A DNA stretch of 64,000 bases from Streptomyces muensis (GCF_021474425.1 NZ_JAKEIP010000006.1:1-64000), one strand, 5' to 3'; positions 53,484-62,490 are shown, counted from the first letter of the stretch. Notes: a model not told the origin generated them from the letters alone. Numbers and translations are program-made.

Positions 53484-54254
53484 ATGACTGTCTCCACCTC
53501 TGCGCCGGAGGAAGGGGTCGCCGTTGTCATGGTGGACTTCCCTCCGGTCAACGCCCTTCCCGCACAGGGCTGGTACGACCTGGCCGCAGCCGTGCGAGCC
53601 GCCGGGACCGATCCGAAGGTGCGCTGTGTGGTCCTCACCGCGGTCGGCCGCGGTTTCAACGCCGGTGTCGACATCAAGGAAATGCAGCGCGCGGACGGCC
53701 CGGGTGCCCTGATCGCCGCCAATCGAGGCTGCTTCGAGGCGTTCGCCGCGGTCTACGACTGCCAAGTGCCGGTCGTCGCCGCGGTCCAGGGTTTCTGCCT
53801 CGGTGGTGGCGTCGGCCTGGTGGGCAACGCCGACGCCGTGGTCGCCAGCGAGGACGCCGTATTCGGTCTTCCCGAGTTGGACCGGGGCGCGCTCGGCGCG
53901 GCGACCCATCTGGCCCGGCTGGTCCCCCAGCACCTGATGCGCGTGCTGTACTACACCTCGCGCACCGTCACCGCCCAGGAGCTCCACCGGCACGGCTCGG
54001 TGTGGCAGGTCGTGCCCAGGGAGCAGCTCCAGGATGCCGCAAGGCAGTTGGCCGGGGAGATCGCTGCCAAGGACGGCGAGCTGATCCGTCTGGCCAAGGC
54101 CGCGATCAACGGCATCGACCCGGTCGACGTGCGCCGCAGTTACCGATTCGAGCAGGGCTTCACCTTCGAAGCCGACCTCAGCGGCATCGGCCGCCGCATC
54201 CGCGACACCTTCGGCACGAAAGAGGAACGGCGGTCAGCGGAGCGGCACTCGTGA
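53484..54254 (+). CDS. echA20: Enoyl-CoA hydratase family, EchA20-type ring hydrolase
   Basis: 256 residues. Crotonase motifs FNAGVDIKEMQRADG and GFCLGGGVGLVGNADAVVASEDAVFGLPELDRGALGAATHL (in parts) follow the mycobacterial EchA20 closely, as does LVPQHLMRVLYY. EchA20 hydrolyses the D ring of HIEC-CoA after steroid degradation to the hydrindane stage. The three genes after it overlap by 4 nt and encode IpdA-, IpdB- and IpdC-type proteins, in the order known from steroid-degrading actinobacteria. High confidence on family, good on specific role. Confidence 0.88.
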   Translation: MTVSTSAPEEGVAVVMVDFPPVNALPAQGWYDLAAAVRAAGTDPKVRCVVLTAVGRGFNAGVDIKEMQRADGPGALIAANRGCFEAFAAVYDCQVPVVAAVQGFCLGGGVGLVGNADAVVASEDAVFGLPELDRGALGAATHLARLVPQHLMRVLYYTSRTVTAQELHRHGSVWQVVPREQLQDAARQLAGEIAAKDGELIRLAKAAINGIDPVDVRRSYRFEQGFTFEADLSGIGRRIRDTFGTKEERRSAERHS

Positions 54255-55120
54255 GCGGCGACAAGAGCATGAGCGCCGAGGAGGTGGTGGGCCGGCTGGA
54301 GAGCGGCATGACCATCGGTATCGGCGGCTGGGGTTCGCGGCGCAAGCCGATGGCGCTGGTGCGTGCCTTGCTGCGCTCGGACGTCACGGACCTGACCCTC
54401 GTCTCGTACGGCGGACCTGACGTCGGCCTGCTCGCCGCCGCCGGGAAGATCCGCAGGCTCGTGACAGCCTTCGCGACGCTGGACTCCGTCCCTCTCGAAC
54501 CGCACTTCACCGCCGCCCGGCAGCGCGGCGCGTTCGAGATGACGGAGCTGGACGAGGCCATGGTCATGTGGGGGCTGACGGCCGCAGCGCAACGGCTGCC
54601 GTTCATACCGGTCCGCGCCGGGCTCGGTTCGGACGTTCTGAGGGTCAACCCTTCTTTGCGTACGGTGACTTCACCGTACGAGGACGGCGAGGAACTCCTC
54701 GCGGTCCCGGCCCTGCGCCTGGACGCGGCGCTGGTCCACCTCAATCGGGCCGACGTGCGGGGCAACGGCCAGTACCTCGGTTCCGACCCGTACTTCGATG
54801 ATCTGTTCTGCCAGGCCGCCGACGCCGCATACCTCTCTTGCGAACATATCGTGGACACCGGGGACCTGCTCAAGGACGCTGGACCACAGACCCTGCTCGT
54901 CAATCGCGCGTTCGTGACCGGCGTCGTCGCGACACCGAACGGCGCGCACTTCACCGCTTGTGCCCCGGACTACGAACGCGACGAGAACATCCAACGCGCC
55001 TACGCCCGGGCCGCCCGCGACCCCGAGGCCTGGCGGACCTTCACGGCTCGGTTCCTGTCCGGCGACGAGGCCGCGTACCAGAGCGCAGTCGCGGCGTTCC
55101 ACGAGGAGGAACCGGCATGA
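54251..55120 (+). CDS. ipdA: IpdA-type CoA-transferase-like subunit (COCHEA-CoA hydrolase alpha)
   Basis: 289 residues from a GTG at 54251, overlapping the echA20 stop by 4 nt. The type I CoA-transferase fold is visible in VVGRLESGMTIGIGGWGSRRKPMALVRALLR (in parts: GMTIGIGGWGSRRKP), LTLVSYGGPDVGLL and LAVPALRLDAALVHLNRADVRGN. The length matches IpdA. With IpdB it forms a heterotetramer that opens the last steroid ring (COCHEA-CoA) by hydrolytic C-C cleavage rather than transferring CoA. Confidence 0.9.
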   Translation: MSGDKSMSAEEVVGRLESGMTIGIGGWGSRRKPMALVRALLRSDVTDLTLVSYGGPDVGLLAAAGKIRRLVTAFATLDSVPLEPHFTAARQRGAFEMTELDEAMVMWGLTAAAQRLPFIPVRAGLGSDVLRVNPSLRTVTSPYEDGEELLAVPALRLDAALVHLNRADVRGNGQYLGSDPYFDDLFCQAADAAYLSCEHIVDTGDLLKDAGPQTLLVNRAFVTGVVATPNGAHFTACAPDYERDENIQRAYARAARDPEAWRTFTARFLSGDEAAYQSAVAAFHEEEPA

Positions 55121-55878
55121 GCACGGTCACGGCGACGCGGGCCGAGTACTGCGTGGTGGCCTGCGCCGAGGTCTGGCGCGGCGCGGGAGAGATCCTGGCC
55201 AGTCCCATGGGCACCGTCCCCACGATCGGGGCCAGACTGGCCAGACTCACCTTCGCACCCGAGCTGCTGCTGACCGACGGCGAGGCCCTGCTCGTCGGCG
55301 ACGTTCCGGCCGTCGGCGAGCGGGCCAGGGTGGTGGAGGGCTGGCTGCCGTATCGGCAGCACCTGGCCCTGGTCGCCACCGGCCGACGGCACGTGATGAT
55401 GGGCGCCGGCCAGCTCGACAGGCACGGCAACCAGAACATCTCCTGCATCGGCGACTGGGCGCGGCCCGCACGCCAACTGCTGGGCGTGCGCGGCGCACCG
55501 ATCAACACGCTCAACAACCCGACCAGTTACTGGGTGCCGAAGCACTCGCGTCGGGTGTTCGTGGAGCGGGTCGACATGGTGAGTGGGGTCGGCTACGACC
55601 GGGCCGCAGAGGCCGGCCCGTCCGCCACCCGCTACCACCGCATCGCGGATGTCGTCACCAACCTGGGCGTCTTCGACTTCGACACGCCGGACCACACCAT
55701 GCGGCTGCGGTCGTTGCACCCGGGCGGAACCGTCGATCAGGTGCGCGAGGCCACCGGTTTCTCGCTCGCCGTACCTGCCGCGGTCCCATACACCCGAGTG
55801 CCGACCGTCGAGGAGTTGCGGCTCATCCGGGACGTCATCGACCCCAAGAAGCTGCGTGAGCGCGAGGTCCCCGCATGA
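55117..55878 (+). CDS. ipdB: IpdB-type CoA-transferase-like subunit (COCHEA-CoA hydrolase beta)
   Basis: 253 residues; ATG overlaps the ipdA stop. EILASPMGTVPTIGARLARL, GAGQLDRHGNQNISCIGDW and INTLNNPTSYWVPKHSRRVF are typical of IpdB. The length matches IpdB, and it is the partner subunit of the preceding gene product. Tight coupling ensures equal synthesis. The pair acts at the last ring-opening step of steroid nucleus catabolism. Confidence 0.9.
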   Translation: MSTVTATRAEYCVVACAEVWRGAGEILASPMGTVPTIGARLARLTFAPELLLTDGEALLVGDVPAVGERARVVEGWLPYRQHLALVATGRRHVMMGAGQLDRHGNQNISCIGDWARPARQLLGVRGAPINTLNNPTSYWVPKHSRRVFVERVDMVSGVGYDRAAEAGPSATRYHRIADVVTNLGVFDFDTPDHTMRLRSLHPGGTVDQVREATGFSLAVPAAVPYTRVPTVEELRLIRDVIDPKKLREREVPA

Positions 55879-56936
55879 GCCACACCATCACCACAGCCCT
55901 GACGGAATTGGTCGGTGTGCGCCACCCCATCGTGCAGACCGGGATGGGATGGGTCGCGGGCCCTCGCCTGGTCTCGGCCACGGCCGACGCGGGGGCCCTG
56001 GGGATCCTCGCCTCGGCCACCATGACCGTGGAACAACTTCGCTCCGCCGTCCGCGAGGTCAAGTCCCGCACCGACGCGCCCTTCGGCGTCAACCTCCGGG
56101 CGGAGGCGGGCGACGCCGCCGAGCGTGTGCGGATCATCATCGCTGAAGGCGTCAGGGTCGCCTCGTTCGCGCTCGCGCCCTCTCCGCAGCTCATCGCGCG
56201 GCTCAAGGATGCCGGAGTGGTCGTCATCCCGTCGGTCGGTGCCAGGCGGCATGCCGAGAAGGTCGCCGCCTGGGGCGTAGACGCGGTAGTGGCGCAGGGC
56301 AGCGAGGGCGGCGGCCACACCGGCAGCGTCGCCACCGCCGTCCTGCTCCCCCAGGTCGTGGATGCCGTGGACATCCCGGTGATCGCGGCAGGCGGCTACC
56401 ACGACGGGCGCGGACTGGTCGCCGCGCTGGCTTACGGCGCCGCCGGAATCGCCATGGGCACCCGTTTTCTGCTCACCTCCGACAGCACCGTGCCGGAGAC
56501 CACCAAGAGCCGTTATCTGGCCGCGGGTGTCAACGACGTCACTGTCACCACCGAGGTGGACGGTCTCCCCCACCGCATGCTGCGTACCGAACTCGTCGAT
56601 GCGTTGGAGCACTCCAGCCGGGCGGCCGCGCTGCTGCAGGCGGTCCGGCATGCCGCCGCGTTCCGGAAAGAGTCCGGCATCAGCTGGGCCCGCATGGTCC
56701 GAGACGGCCTGACGATGAAGCACGGCAAGGAGCTCTCGTGGGGCCAGGTGCTCCTGGCGGCCAACACTCCCATGCTGCTCAAGGCGGCAATGGTCGAGGG
56801 ACGCACCGACCTCGGCATCATGCCCTCCGGTCAGGTCGCCGGGCTGATCGACGATCTCCCCACCTGCGCCGAACTCGTCGACCGTGTGATGGCCGAGGCC
56901 GACGCCATACTGCGCGGACTGCCCTCGCGCGGCTGA
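55875..56936 (+). CDS. ipdC: IpdC-type flavin-dependent reductase (nitronate monooxygenase family)
   Basis: 353 residues; ATG overlaps the ipdB stop. The FMN-binding TIM-barrel motifs are RHPIVQTGMGWVAGP, ADAGALGILAS, AQGSEGGGHTG, IPVIAAGGYHDGRG and GAAGIAMGTRFLL. It belongs to the nitronate monooxygenase / enoyl reductase II family, and its size and position agree with IpdC, which reduces a 5-hydroxy-HIEC-CoA intermediate in steroid degradation. Last gene of the operon; a weak hairpin (GTGGC-T-GCCAC) lies about 15 nt downstream. Confidence 0.88.
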   Translation: MSHTITTALTELVGVRHPIVQTGMGWVAGPRLVSATADAGALGILASATMTVEQLRSAVREVKSRTDAPFGVNLRAEAGDAAERVRIIIAEGVRVASFALAPSPQLIARLKDAGVVVIPSVGARRHAEKVAAWGVDAVVAQGSEGGGHTGSVATAVLLPQVVDAVDIPVIAAGGYHDGRGLVAALAYGAAGIAMGTRFLLTSDSTVPETTKSRYLAAGVNDVTVTTEVDGLPHRMLRTELVDALEHSSRAAALLQAVRHAAAFRKESGISWARMVRDGLTMKHGKELSWGQVLLAANTPMLLKAAMVEGRTDLGIMPSGQVAGLIDDLPTCAELVDRVMAEADAILRGLPSRG

Positions 56937-57103
56937 CCGCGTGCGTGTGGGTGGCTGCCACTGGTTGGCGTCGAACGAGCGGCAGCTGCCCGAACCGCCC
57001 GAACCAGTCGAAGAGGTGGTAAAGAGCGATCAGTCGGCGAGGTCTCTGTCGCGCCGGACGCCGTTGTAGCGAGCACGGTGTTCACTGTGTCGCCGGTCCG
57101 CAG

Positions 57104-57601
57104 TCAGCCGCGCCCGAAAACCTCTTCGCGGTGCGTGTGCCAGCGTTCCATCATCTTGATGACCTCACCGTCGATGAACTCGAGAAACGCGAGAGTTTCG
57201 GCGAGCCGCCGACCAGCGGGGGTCCTGGCCCCAAGGCTGTCGATTCCCTCGCGCAGGGTGATCTCCCAGCCTCTGAGCGCTGCGCCTCGATTGGTCAGCA
57301 ATTCATACCACTGGTCGCTGTATACGCGGTACTGATCGCGCCTTGAACCGGGTTCGCGCTCGCGTTTGAGCATGTGCTGTCGCGCGAGATAGTGCACCGC
57401 CCCGGAGACCGCGGCTGGGCTGACTCGGAGCTGTGCACCGACTTCGGCGGAGGTGAGAGCGCCGGAGTCCGAGGAGAGCAAGGCCGCAAAGACACGAGCG
57501 GGCATTCTCGGTATCCCGGCGTCGACGAGCTGTGCGGCGAAGTCCTCGACGAACGCCGAGACTGCCTCGGTGTCGCGCACTGCCTCGATCGGTTCGGTCA
57601 C
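57104..57601 (-). CDS. MarR/GbsR-like winged-helix regulator
   Basis: 165 residues from a GTG at 57601 with AGGAGG three nt upstream; the longer frame is unlikely. The winged helix is in residues 40-105 (PARVFAALLSSDSGALTSAEVG, RVSPAAVSGAVHYL). The C-terminal helices (LAETLAFLEFIDGEVIKMM) form the dimer interface. MarR proteins of this type often control drug-efflux genes next to them, but no transporter is seen; the 500 bp upstream appear empty. Convergent with the ipd operon. Confidence 0.87.
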   Translation of the reverse strand: MTEPIEAVRDTEAVSAFVEDFAAQLVDAGIPRMPARVFAALLSSDSGALTSAEVGAQLRVSPAAVSGAVHYLARQHMLKREREPGSRRDQYRVYSDQWYELLTNRGAALRGWEITLREGIDSLGARTPAGRRLAETLAFLEFIDGEVIKMMERWHTHREEVFGRG

Positions 57602-58107
57602 AGGCCTCCTGTCTGATGTCGGCGCGGTGAGAGGGGAAGGGAACGCACTTCGATCAGCGCGAGCAATCCGCCCTGACTCACCGCCCCATCCGAGACGGTC
57701 CCCCCGGTCCCAGGACACCCGCGGATCGTCCCCCGCAGATGTCGGTCGGTCGCGTTATGCCCATGCCGCTCTCGGGCACCGAGTCGAGGTGGTGGCCGTC
57801 GATCCGTCCGCCGCATCGGCGTCGAGCGCCCCACGCGATCTCAGGCGTGCCGCGCAGCGCGCTCGCACCCGGGCGGGGCCGCGAGCGCCGACCCGTGCGC
57901 CAACGCGGTGCGGCTGCTGCCCGATCGCGCACCCGAGGCCGACGCGGAGCTGGTCCCACCCTTGCGCAGTCTTCGTTCCCGGCTCCCTACTTCACGCGCG
58001 AAAGCCGTCTCGCCAGATTGCGTGCAGGCGCCGAGTCAGCTGGTCGATCAAGTGATCTACGTGCAAGTGCGGGCTCAGGGCTACGCATAGGGAGAGTCGA
58101 AGTCCCG
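57602..58107. other. Stretch without a recognised gene
   Basis: Long plus-strand open frames here are shadows of the minus-strand SDR or lack motifs. The area next to 57602 should hold the MarR promoter; no clear palindrome was found. Confidence 0.4.
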
Positions 58108-58929
58108 TCAGGCGTCGTCTGCGGAGCGGGAGGTGGCCTCCCAGTCGGACCAGGTCTGCAGCCGCTGGGCGTAGACCCCTTGTGCGATGTCGTACGCCTG
58201 GCTGGACAGCAGCAGACGCAGGGGCGGGTTGTCCGAGTCCACTACAGCGAACAGGGCCTGGTTGGTGGTCTCCGGCCCCGGCGTGTGGTAGCCCTGCTTG
58301 GCTTGTTCGGCCCTGGCGTCGTGCATGGGCCGGTAGGCCGGGAGCTGTTCGGAGCGCACGGCCGAAGAAGTGCCCCAGTCAGTGGCGTAGCCACCCGGCT
58401 CGATCACCGTGATCTTGATGCCGAACGATGCGACCTCCTGGGCCAGGGCCTCCGAGAGGCCTTCGAGGGCCCACTTCGAGGCGTGGTAGATGCCCAAGGC
58501 GGGGAACGCTGCCACGCCGCCGATGCTGGAGATCTGCACGATGTGGCCGGCACCCTGGGCACGCATGAGCGGAATCGCCGCCTGGGTGACCCACAGGGCA
58601 CCGAACACGTTGGTCTCGAGCTGGGCGCGGGCCTCGGCCTCGGTGATCTCCTCGACGAACCCGAAGTGCCCGTAGCCGGCGTTGTTGACCACGATGTCGA
58701 GCCCGCCGAAGTGGGCGTGGGCCTGCTCCACGGCGGCGAACGCCGCGGAGCGGTCGGTCACGTCGAGCTGTATCGGCAGGATCGCGTCGCCGAACCTGCC
58801 GACGAGGTCCTTGAGAGTGTCGGTGTCCCGTGCGGTGGCGGCGACCTTGTCACCGCGCTCCAGGGCCGCCTCAGTCCAACTGCGGCCGAAGCCACGGGAG
58901 GTACCGGTGATGAACCAGGTCTTGCTCAC
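58108..58929 (-). CDS. SDR-family oxidoreductase
   Basis: 273 residues. Cofactor motif TGTSRGFGRSWTEAAL, NNAGYGHFG and active-site SSIGGVAAFPALGIYHASK (Ser, Tyr-x3-Lys). The TGTSRGFG type belongs to a large SDR group found widely in Streptomyces, often next to its TetR regulator, as here (TetR gene 72 nt upstream on the same strand). The C-terminus (SDWEATSRSADDA) is polar. Substrate unknown; it is not clearly part of the steroid cluster. Confidence 0.88.
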   Translation of the reverse strand: MSKTWFITGTSRGFGRSWTEAALERGDKVAATARDTDTLKDLVGRFGDAILPIQLDVTDRSAAFAAVEQAHAHFGGLDIVVNNAGYGHFGFVEEITEAEARAQLETNVFGALWVTQAAIPLMRAQGAGHIVQISSIGGVAAFPALGIYHASKWALEGLSEALAQEVASFGIKITVIEPGGYATDWGTSSAVRSEQLPAYRPMHDARAEQAKQGYHTPGPETTNQALFAVVDSDNPPLRLLLSSQAYDIAQGVYAQRLQTWSDWEATSRSADDA

Positions 58930-59001
58930 GAGGACATGTCCTTCCCGCGCCGCGACTCGCGTGGCGCAGACCGATGATGTGCGGGGTGTTGGTGGTCCGG
59001 G

Positions 59002-59598
59002 TCAGGTGTGGCGAGGCCCCAGTCCGTTGCTCGCCCGCTCGAAGCAGTCACGGGCGAGTTCCAGCAGGCGATCGAAGCCGTCGTCGGGCGACCACATCGC
59101 GTAGGCCGTCGTCATGACGGCCTGAGCGACATTGACGAGCAGGGCCCCCCGCAGCTCTTGTCCTTCAGGCGTGCGGGAAGCGGCCCATTCGCGCAGTTCG
59201 ATCACGAAGTGTTCACCGTGACCGCGCACGGACTCGGCCAGTGCCGGCGAGGCGGCCTTGAGCCGCTTCTGTACCGCGAGCCGGTTGGAGAAGGTGGACA
59301 GGTACCCGACGAGAACCGCCTGCAGCGACAACCACAAGGGCTCGTCCGCCGGCCTCTCACCCATCAGCGAGCGCCATACGTGGGGCTCTTGGGGATCCGG
59401 GTCGAAGACGATGGCTTCCTTGGAAGCGAAGTAGTTGAACAGCGTACTGCGTGAGACGTTCGCGCCCGACGCGATCTCATCGAGACTCACCGTCTCGTAA
59501 CCACGCTCCTCGATGAGACGGAGCGCGGCGGCTCGGATGGCCCGCCAGGTCTCCAGCTTCTTGCGCTCACGCAAGCCCAGAGCTTCGGTGTCGGTCAC
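59002..59598 (-). CDS. TetR-family transcriptional regulator
   Basis: 198 residues from a GTG at 59598; only a weak ribosome site is visible, and an ATG at 59646 is in frame. The helix-turn-helix (VSLDEIASGANVSRSTLFNYF, in parts ANVSRSTLFNYF) is in residues 30-60. The ligand domain includes ALLVNVAQAVMTTAYAMW. It probably controls the following SDR gene and itself. The imperfect palindrome ACTGCATGCAAGT lies in the 45 nt upstream and could be its operator. Confidence 0.87.
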   Translation of the reverse strand: MTDTEALGLRERKKLETWRAIRAAALRLIEERGYETVSLDEIASGANVSRSTLFNYFASKEAIVFDPDPQEPHVWRSLMGERPADEPLWLSLQAVLVGYLSTFSNRLAVQKRLKAASPALAESVRGHGEHFVIELREWAASRTPEGQELRGALLVNVAQAVMTTAYAMWSPDDGFDRLLELARDCFERASNGLGPRHT

Positions 59599-59786
59599 AG
59601 AACTACCGTAAGAAATAGTTGGACTGCATGCAAGTTTGTTCTGCATTCAGGTTTTGGGCGGCCCGGGACAGGCCGGAGTAGGCGTTCGCCATCAGTGGCC
59701 CACGCCCGGAATCCGTGCATCCGGCAAGGGCGGCCCAGGCACGCCCACCCCGGCCGGACGGCCTGCCCTGTCGCCGTTCCTGTCGC

Positions 59787-60251
59787 TCAGACTCCGGGAG
59801 CTTCACCGAGGCTCAAGGTGGTGGTGAGGGGATCGATGACGATGCGATCGGCCAGTAGGGGTGCGCGGGCAGCGGAGGCGTCGACCACCTCGATCCGGGC
59901 ACCGAGTTCCGGCACCTCATGAAAAGACATGGGAAGCCCGGCCTTCAGCCCGTCGAGCAAGATCCGGCAGCCACGCGCGGCGAGCATGTCGCGGTCGTCG
60001 GCGAGGCGGGCCGACCAGAAGCCCAGGTGGTCGAATCGGGACCCGTCCGGCGCGGCCCAGGGACTGTCGGCCGGGCCTTCGATCAGTTCGAGAAAGGGCG
60101 GGCCCTCGATGGAAAGCGCCACCCAGATCGCCCAGTCGCCGATCTGCCGGGGCCTGGGTGGGCCGAACTCCACTGACAGAGCCCGACCGACGGCTCCCCG
60201 AGCGGCCTCGATGTCGGGGACGGCGAAACCTACGTGGTACAGGCCCCTCAC
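59787..60251 (-). CDS. VOC-family (glyoxalase/epimerase-like) protein
   Basis: 154 residues, one VOC module pair: LYHVGFAVPDIEAA with metal-ligand His, PPFLELIEG with ligand Glu, FDHLGFWSARL with the second His. These fit methylmalonyl-CoA epimerase-like members. It is too short for a two-domain extradiol ring-cleavage dioxygenase. It is the last gene of the CoA ligase / monooxygenase / Rieske operon, 35 nt after the iron-domain gene. An isomerase, epimerase or small dioxygenase are all possible. Confidence 0.83.
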   Translation of the reverse strand: MRGLYHVGFAVPDIEAARGAVGRALSVEFGPPRPRQIGDWAIWVALSIEGPPFLELIEGPADSPWAAPDGSRFDHLGFWSARLADDRDMLAARGCRILLDGLKAGLPMSFHEVPELGARIEVVDASAARAPLLADRIVIDPLTTTLSLGEAPGV

Positions 60252-60286
60252 AGGGCGTCAGCCTGTTCTCTGTGGACCATCATGGC

Positions 60287-61315
60287 TCAGCTCCCGGGAG
60301 TCACGCCGAGTTCCTCGGACACGTCCCGCCCGGGATCCCCGTCCGCCAGGTAGGAGTAATCTCCCGCCAGCTGGCGGGTCACGAGTTCGTTGTAGACGCG
60401 CCGGTAGCGCAGGCCCGCCTTGTCGAACCGGGAGCTGAGATCGCGTTGGCCACCCGGCTGCAGATAGCGGTCGTTCTGGGAGCGCACCGCCCAGTTGTCC
60501 TGCCGGCCCACCAAGTGCGCGGTGTACGGGAACAGAGCGCGGGCGTACCCGGGCATCCGTTGTGGGTCGTAGGTGACCGGAGTGCGAGCACGGGTGCGGG
60601 ACTCGGGGTTGACCGGGTGCAGCATCCGGATGTCCATACCCGGCATGAAGTCTCCGTGCAGCAGACAGACGCCGCTGCGCACATGCGTGATGGTGACGAC
60701 GCGGATGTCCTGCGTCTTGGCATCACCGACCAGGGACTTCTGCATGTCCGGAATGGGGCGGCCGTGGGCCGTCCGGATCATGGTGACCGTCTCGGAGGTG
60801 GATTTCACCTCGACGACATCGTCCTCGGAGAGTGAGTCGCCGGTCAGCTTGGAATGCAGGAAGTCGGCGTGGGTGAGGTCGAGCAGGTTCTCGCAGATCA
60901 GCTCGTAGGTACAGTCGAAGACTATCGAGCCCTGGAAGCGACGCGGCATGCCTTCGATCGGGATGTGAGGGACGCTCGGCAGCAGGTCCGCGGAGGCGTG
61001 TTCCGGATCGCCGTACCAGACCCACGCGTAGCCGTATCGCTCGACGACGGGATACTCACCGGTTCCGCCGGTGAACTCACCGTCACGGCGAAGCGCCGGA
61101 GGGGCGCCGGGCAGGTCGTCGGTGGCCCGGATCCGGTCGCCGTCGCGCGAGAGAATCACCGGTTCTCCGTGCATCGCGCGCCGGACGGGGCGCCTGCGCA
61201 CGTCGGAGCTGTGCACCAGCGGGAACCATGTGTCGCGCAGCGCGAAGGTGGCAGGCCTGAACTCGGCGGGAACGGTTACCGCGGCCTGAGGAGCGGTGGC
61301 GGTCGGGGCGGTCAC
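60287..61315 (-). CDS. Rieske-type oxygenase subunit with mononuclear-iron site but no Rieske cluster
   Basis: 342 residues from a GTG at 61315, preceded by AAGGAGG and overlapping the previous stop (GTGA). The N-terminal region keeps strands of the Rieske domain (FALRDTWFPLVHSSDV; YPVVERYGYAWVWYGDP). The C-x-H and C-x2-H loops are absent: residues 62-90 are short and contain no Cys. The catalytic domain is intact: ENLLDLTHADFLH gives Asp146-x2-His149-x4-His154, and RQDNWAVRSQ gives the likely third ligand Asp273. It would need electrons from a Rieske centre elsewhere; the upstream gene product has one. Substrate unknown. Confidence 0.87.
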   Translation of the reverse strand: MTAPTATAPQAAVTVPAEFRPATFALRDTWFPLVHSSDVRRRPVRRAMHGEPVILSRDGDRIRATDDLPGAPPALRRDGEFTGGTGEYPVVERYGYAWVWYGDPEHASADLLPSVPHIPIEGMPRRFQGSIVFDCTYELICENLLDLTHADFLHSKLTGDSLSEDDVVEVKSTSETVTMIRTAHGRPIPDMQKSLVGDAKTQDIRVVTITHVRSGVCLLHGDFMPGMDIRMLHPVNPESRTRARTPVTYDPQRMPGYARALFPYTAHLVGRQDNWAVRSQNDRYLQPGGQRDLSSRFDKAGLRYRRVYNELVTRQLAGDYSYLADGDPGRDVSEELGVTPGS

Positions 61316-62490
61316 GGGGTTCCTCCTTGAGTGTGCTGGAAGCTTTCGGCGGGGCGGAGAGAACGAAGGGCCTCCAGTCCGTCGTCGACCGTGGTCGTGA
61401 CACTGTCGGCCACCGCCTCCGGGACGTCGGAAGCCGTACGAATCAGCCGGCGCCGAACGCTCGACGCGGCCGCCAGGGTGGAGCGGACGATCGCGCCGGT
61501 GCCGCTTGACGTTGCACGCCAACGCAGAACGGTGCGGTACCGGCCGACCGGGGTGAGAGCGGCCAGCACGTGGCACCCTCCGTGCCTGCCGCTGGGCTCC
61601 ACGGCCATCCGCGCGAGACCAGTGGTCGCGGAGAGCGTCGTGGCGCAGGTCACGACGCGGCGGCTCGCGTCCTCATAGGTGGCCAGGCGCGGGAGGTCAC
61701 GGGCGAGCCTTGAGCGCTCGACGGTCACCGTTGCTCCTGCGCCACTTCCGCCTGTCCGCACCACGGGAGCGGACACCTCTGGACCCGCGCCCAGCAGTCC
61801 GGACAGCCCGAGCGTGGCACCCGGGTTGAGCACCAGCGCCTCGGCAAGGTCGGTGTAGGCCGAACGCACCAGGACAGTGCCGGTGACGGTGTGTCCGTCC
61901 ACAGTGTGGGCACTTGACTGTGCCTCGGCCAGCGGCCCCAAGTCCGGAGGTTCGGAGGCCCCGGTCCACACGAGGATCAGTCCGTCGGCGAGCACGGCGT
62001 CGAACATGGTGGTGCCGCCATCCGGTTCCTCTCCGGACGGTTCACCGACGGCGGCACCGGCGATCCTCGTGCGCAGCCCGAAGCCGAGGGCGTCGGCGAG
62101 GTTCTCGGCCGTCGTGAAGGCGGCGACCTTGATCCCGCGCGGGACCCTCTCGGTGCGGCTGAGGTTGGGGATGGCGGTGCACTGCCCGGTGGCCCCGTCG
62201 AAGCACCAGCCATGGTAGGCGCACTGCAGGTGACCGTCCTCGGTGATCCTGCCCATCGACAGGGGCAGCCGCCGGTGCGGACAGCTGTCGTCCACGGCCC
62301 GGACCACACCCTGAAGATCGCGGTAGACGGCCAGGTCCCGCGTGCCGATCCGAAACGCCCTGGGGTGTCTGCCGATCTCGTCCCCGTGGGCGATCGGCCA
62401 CCAGGCATCCGGAAGGCCCACGGACGGGCGCGGGCGCGCGGGTGTCCGGTGGTCGGCGGCAGGGCTCGACCCCGTGGTTGTGCCGGTCAT
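61312..62490 (-). CDS. Rieske [2Fe-2S] protein with oxygenase-like C-terminus lacking iron ligands
   Basis: 392 residues. The Rieske motif is complete: Cys70-Pro-His72, then Cys90-Ala-Tyr-His93 (CPHRRLPLS, CAYHGWCFDG), as in ring-hydroxylating oxygenase alpha subunits. In the C-terminal SRPBCC-like half the iron motif D-x2-H-x4-H is missing: the equivalent region is TDLAEALVLNPGATLG, with no His. It can therefore hold a Rieske cluster but no mononuclear iron. It is translationally coupled to the gene that has the opposite loss. The electron donor (reductase) is not encoded nearby. Confidence 0.87.
   Translation of the reverse strand: MTGTTTGSSPAADHRTPARPRPSVGLPDAWWPIAHGDEIGRHPRAFRIGTRDLAVYRDLQGVVRAVDDSCPHRRLPLSMGRITEDGHLQCAYHGWCFDGATGQCTAIPNLSRTERVPRGIKVAAFTTAENLADALGFGLRTRIAGAAVGEPSGEEPDGGTTMFDAVLADGLILVWTGASEPPDLGPLAEAQSSAHTVDGHTVTGTVLVRSAYTDLAEALVLNPGATLGLSGLLGAGPEVSAPVVRTGGSGAGATVTVERSRLARDLPRLATYEDASRRVVTCATTLSATTGLARMAVEPSGRHGGCHVLAALTPVGRYRTVLRWRATSSGTGAIVRSTLAAASSVRRRLIRTASDVPEAVADSVTTTVDDGLEALRSLRPAESFQHTQGGTP

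Noticed and set aside
57739..58977. 412-codon plus frame
   Set aside because: Mostly the reverse of the SDR gene at 58108-58929, without motifs of its own.
59787..60251. VOC protein as an extradiol ring-cleavage dioxygenase
   Set aside because: At 154 residues it lacks the two-domain length of type I extradiol enzymes; an epimerase-like role fits better.
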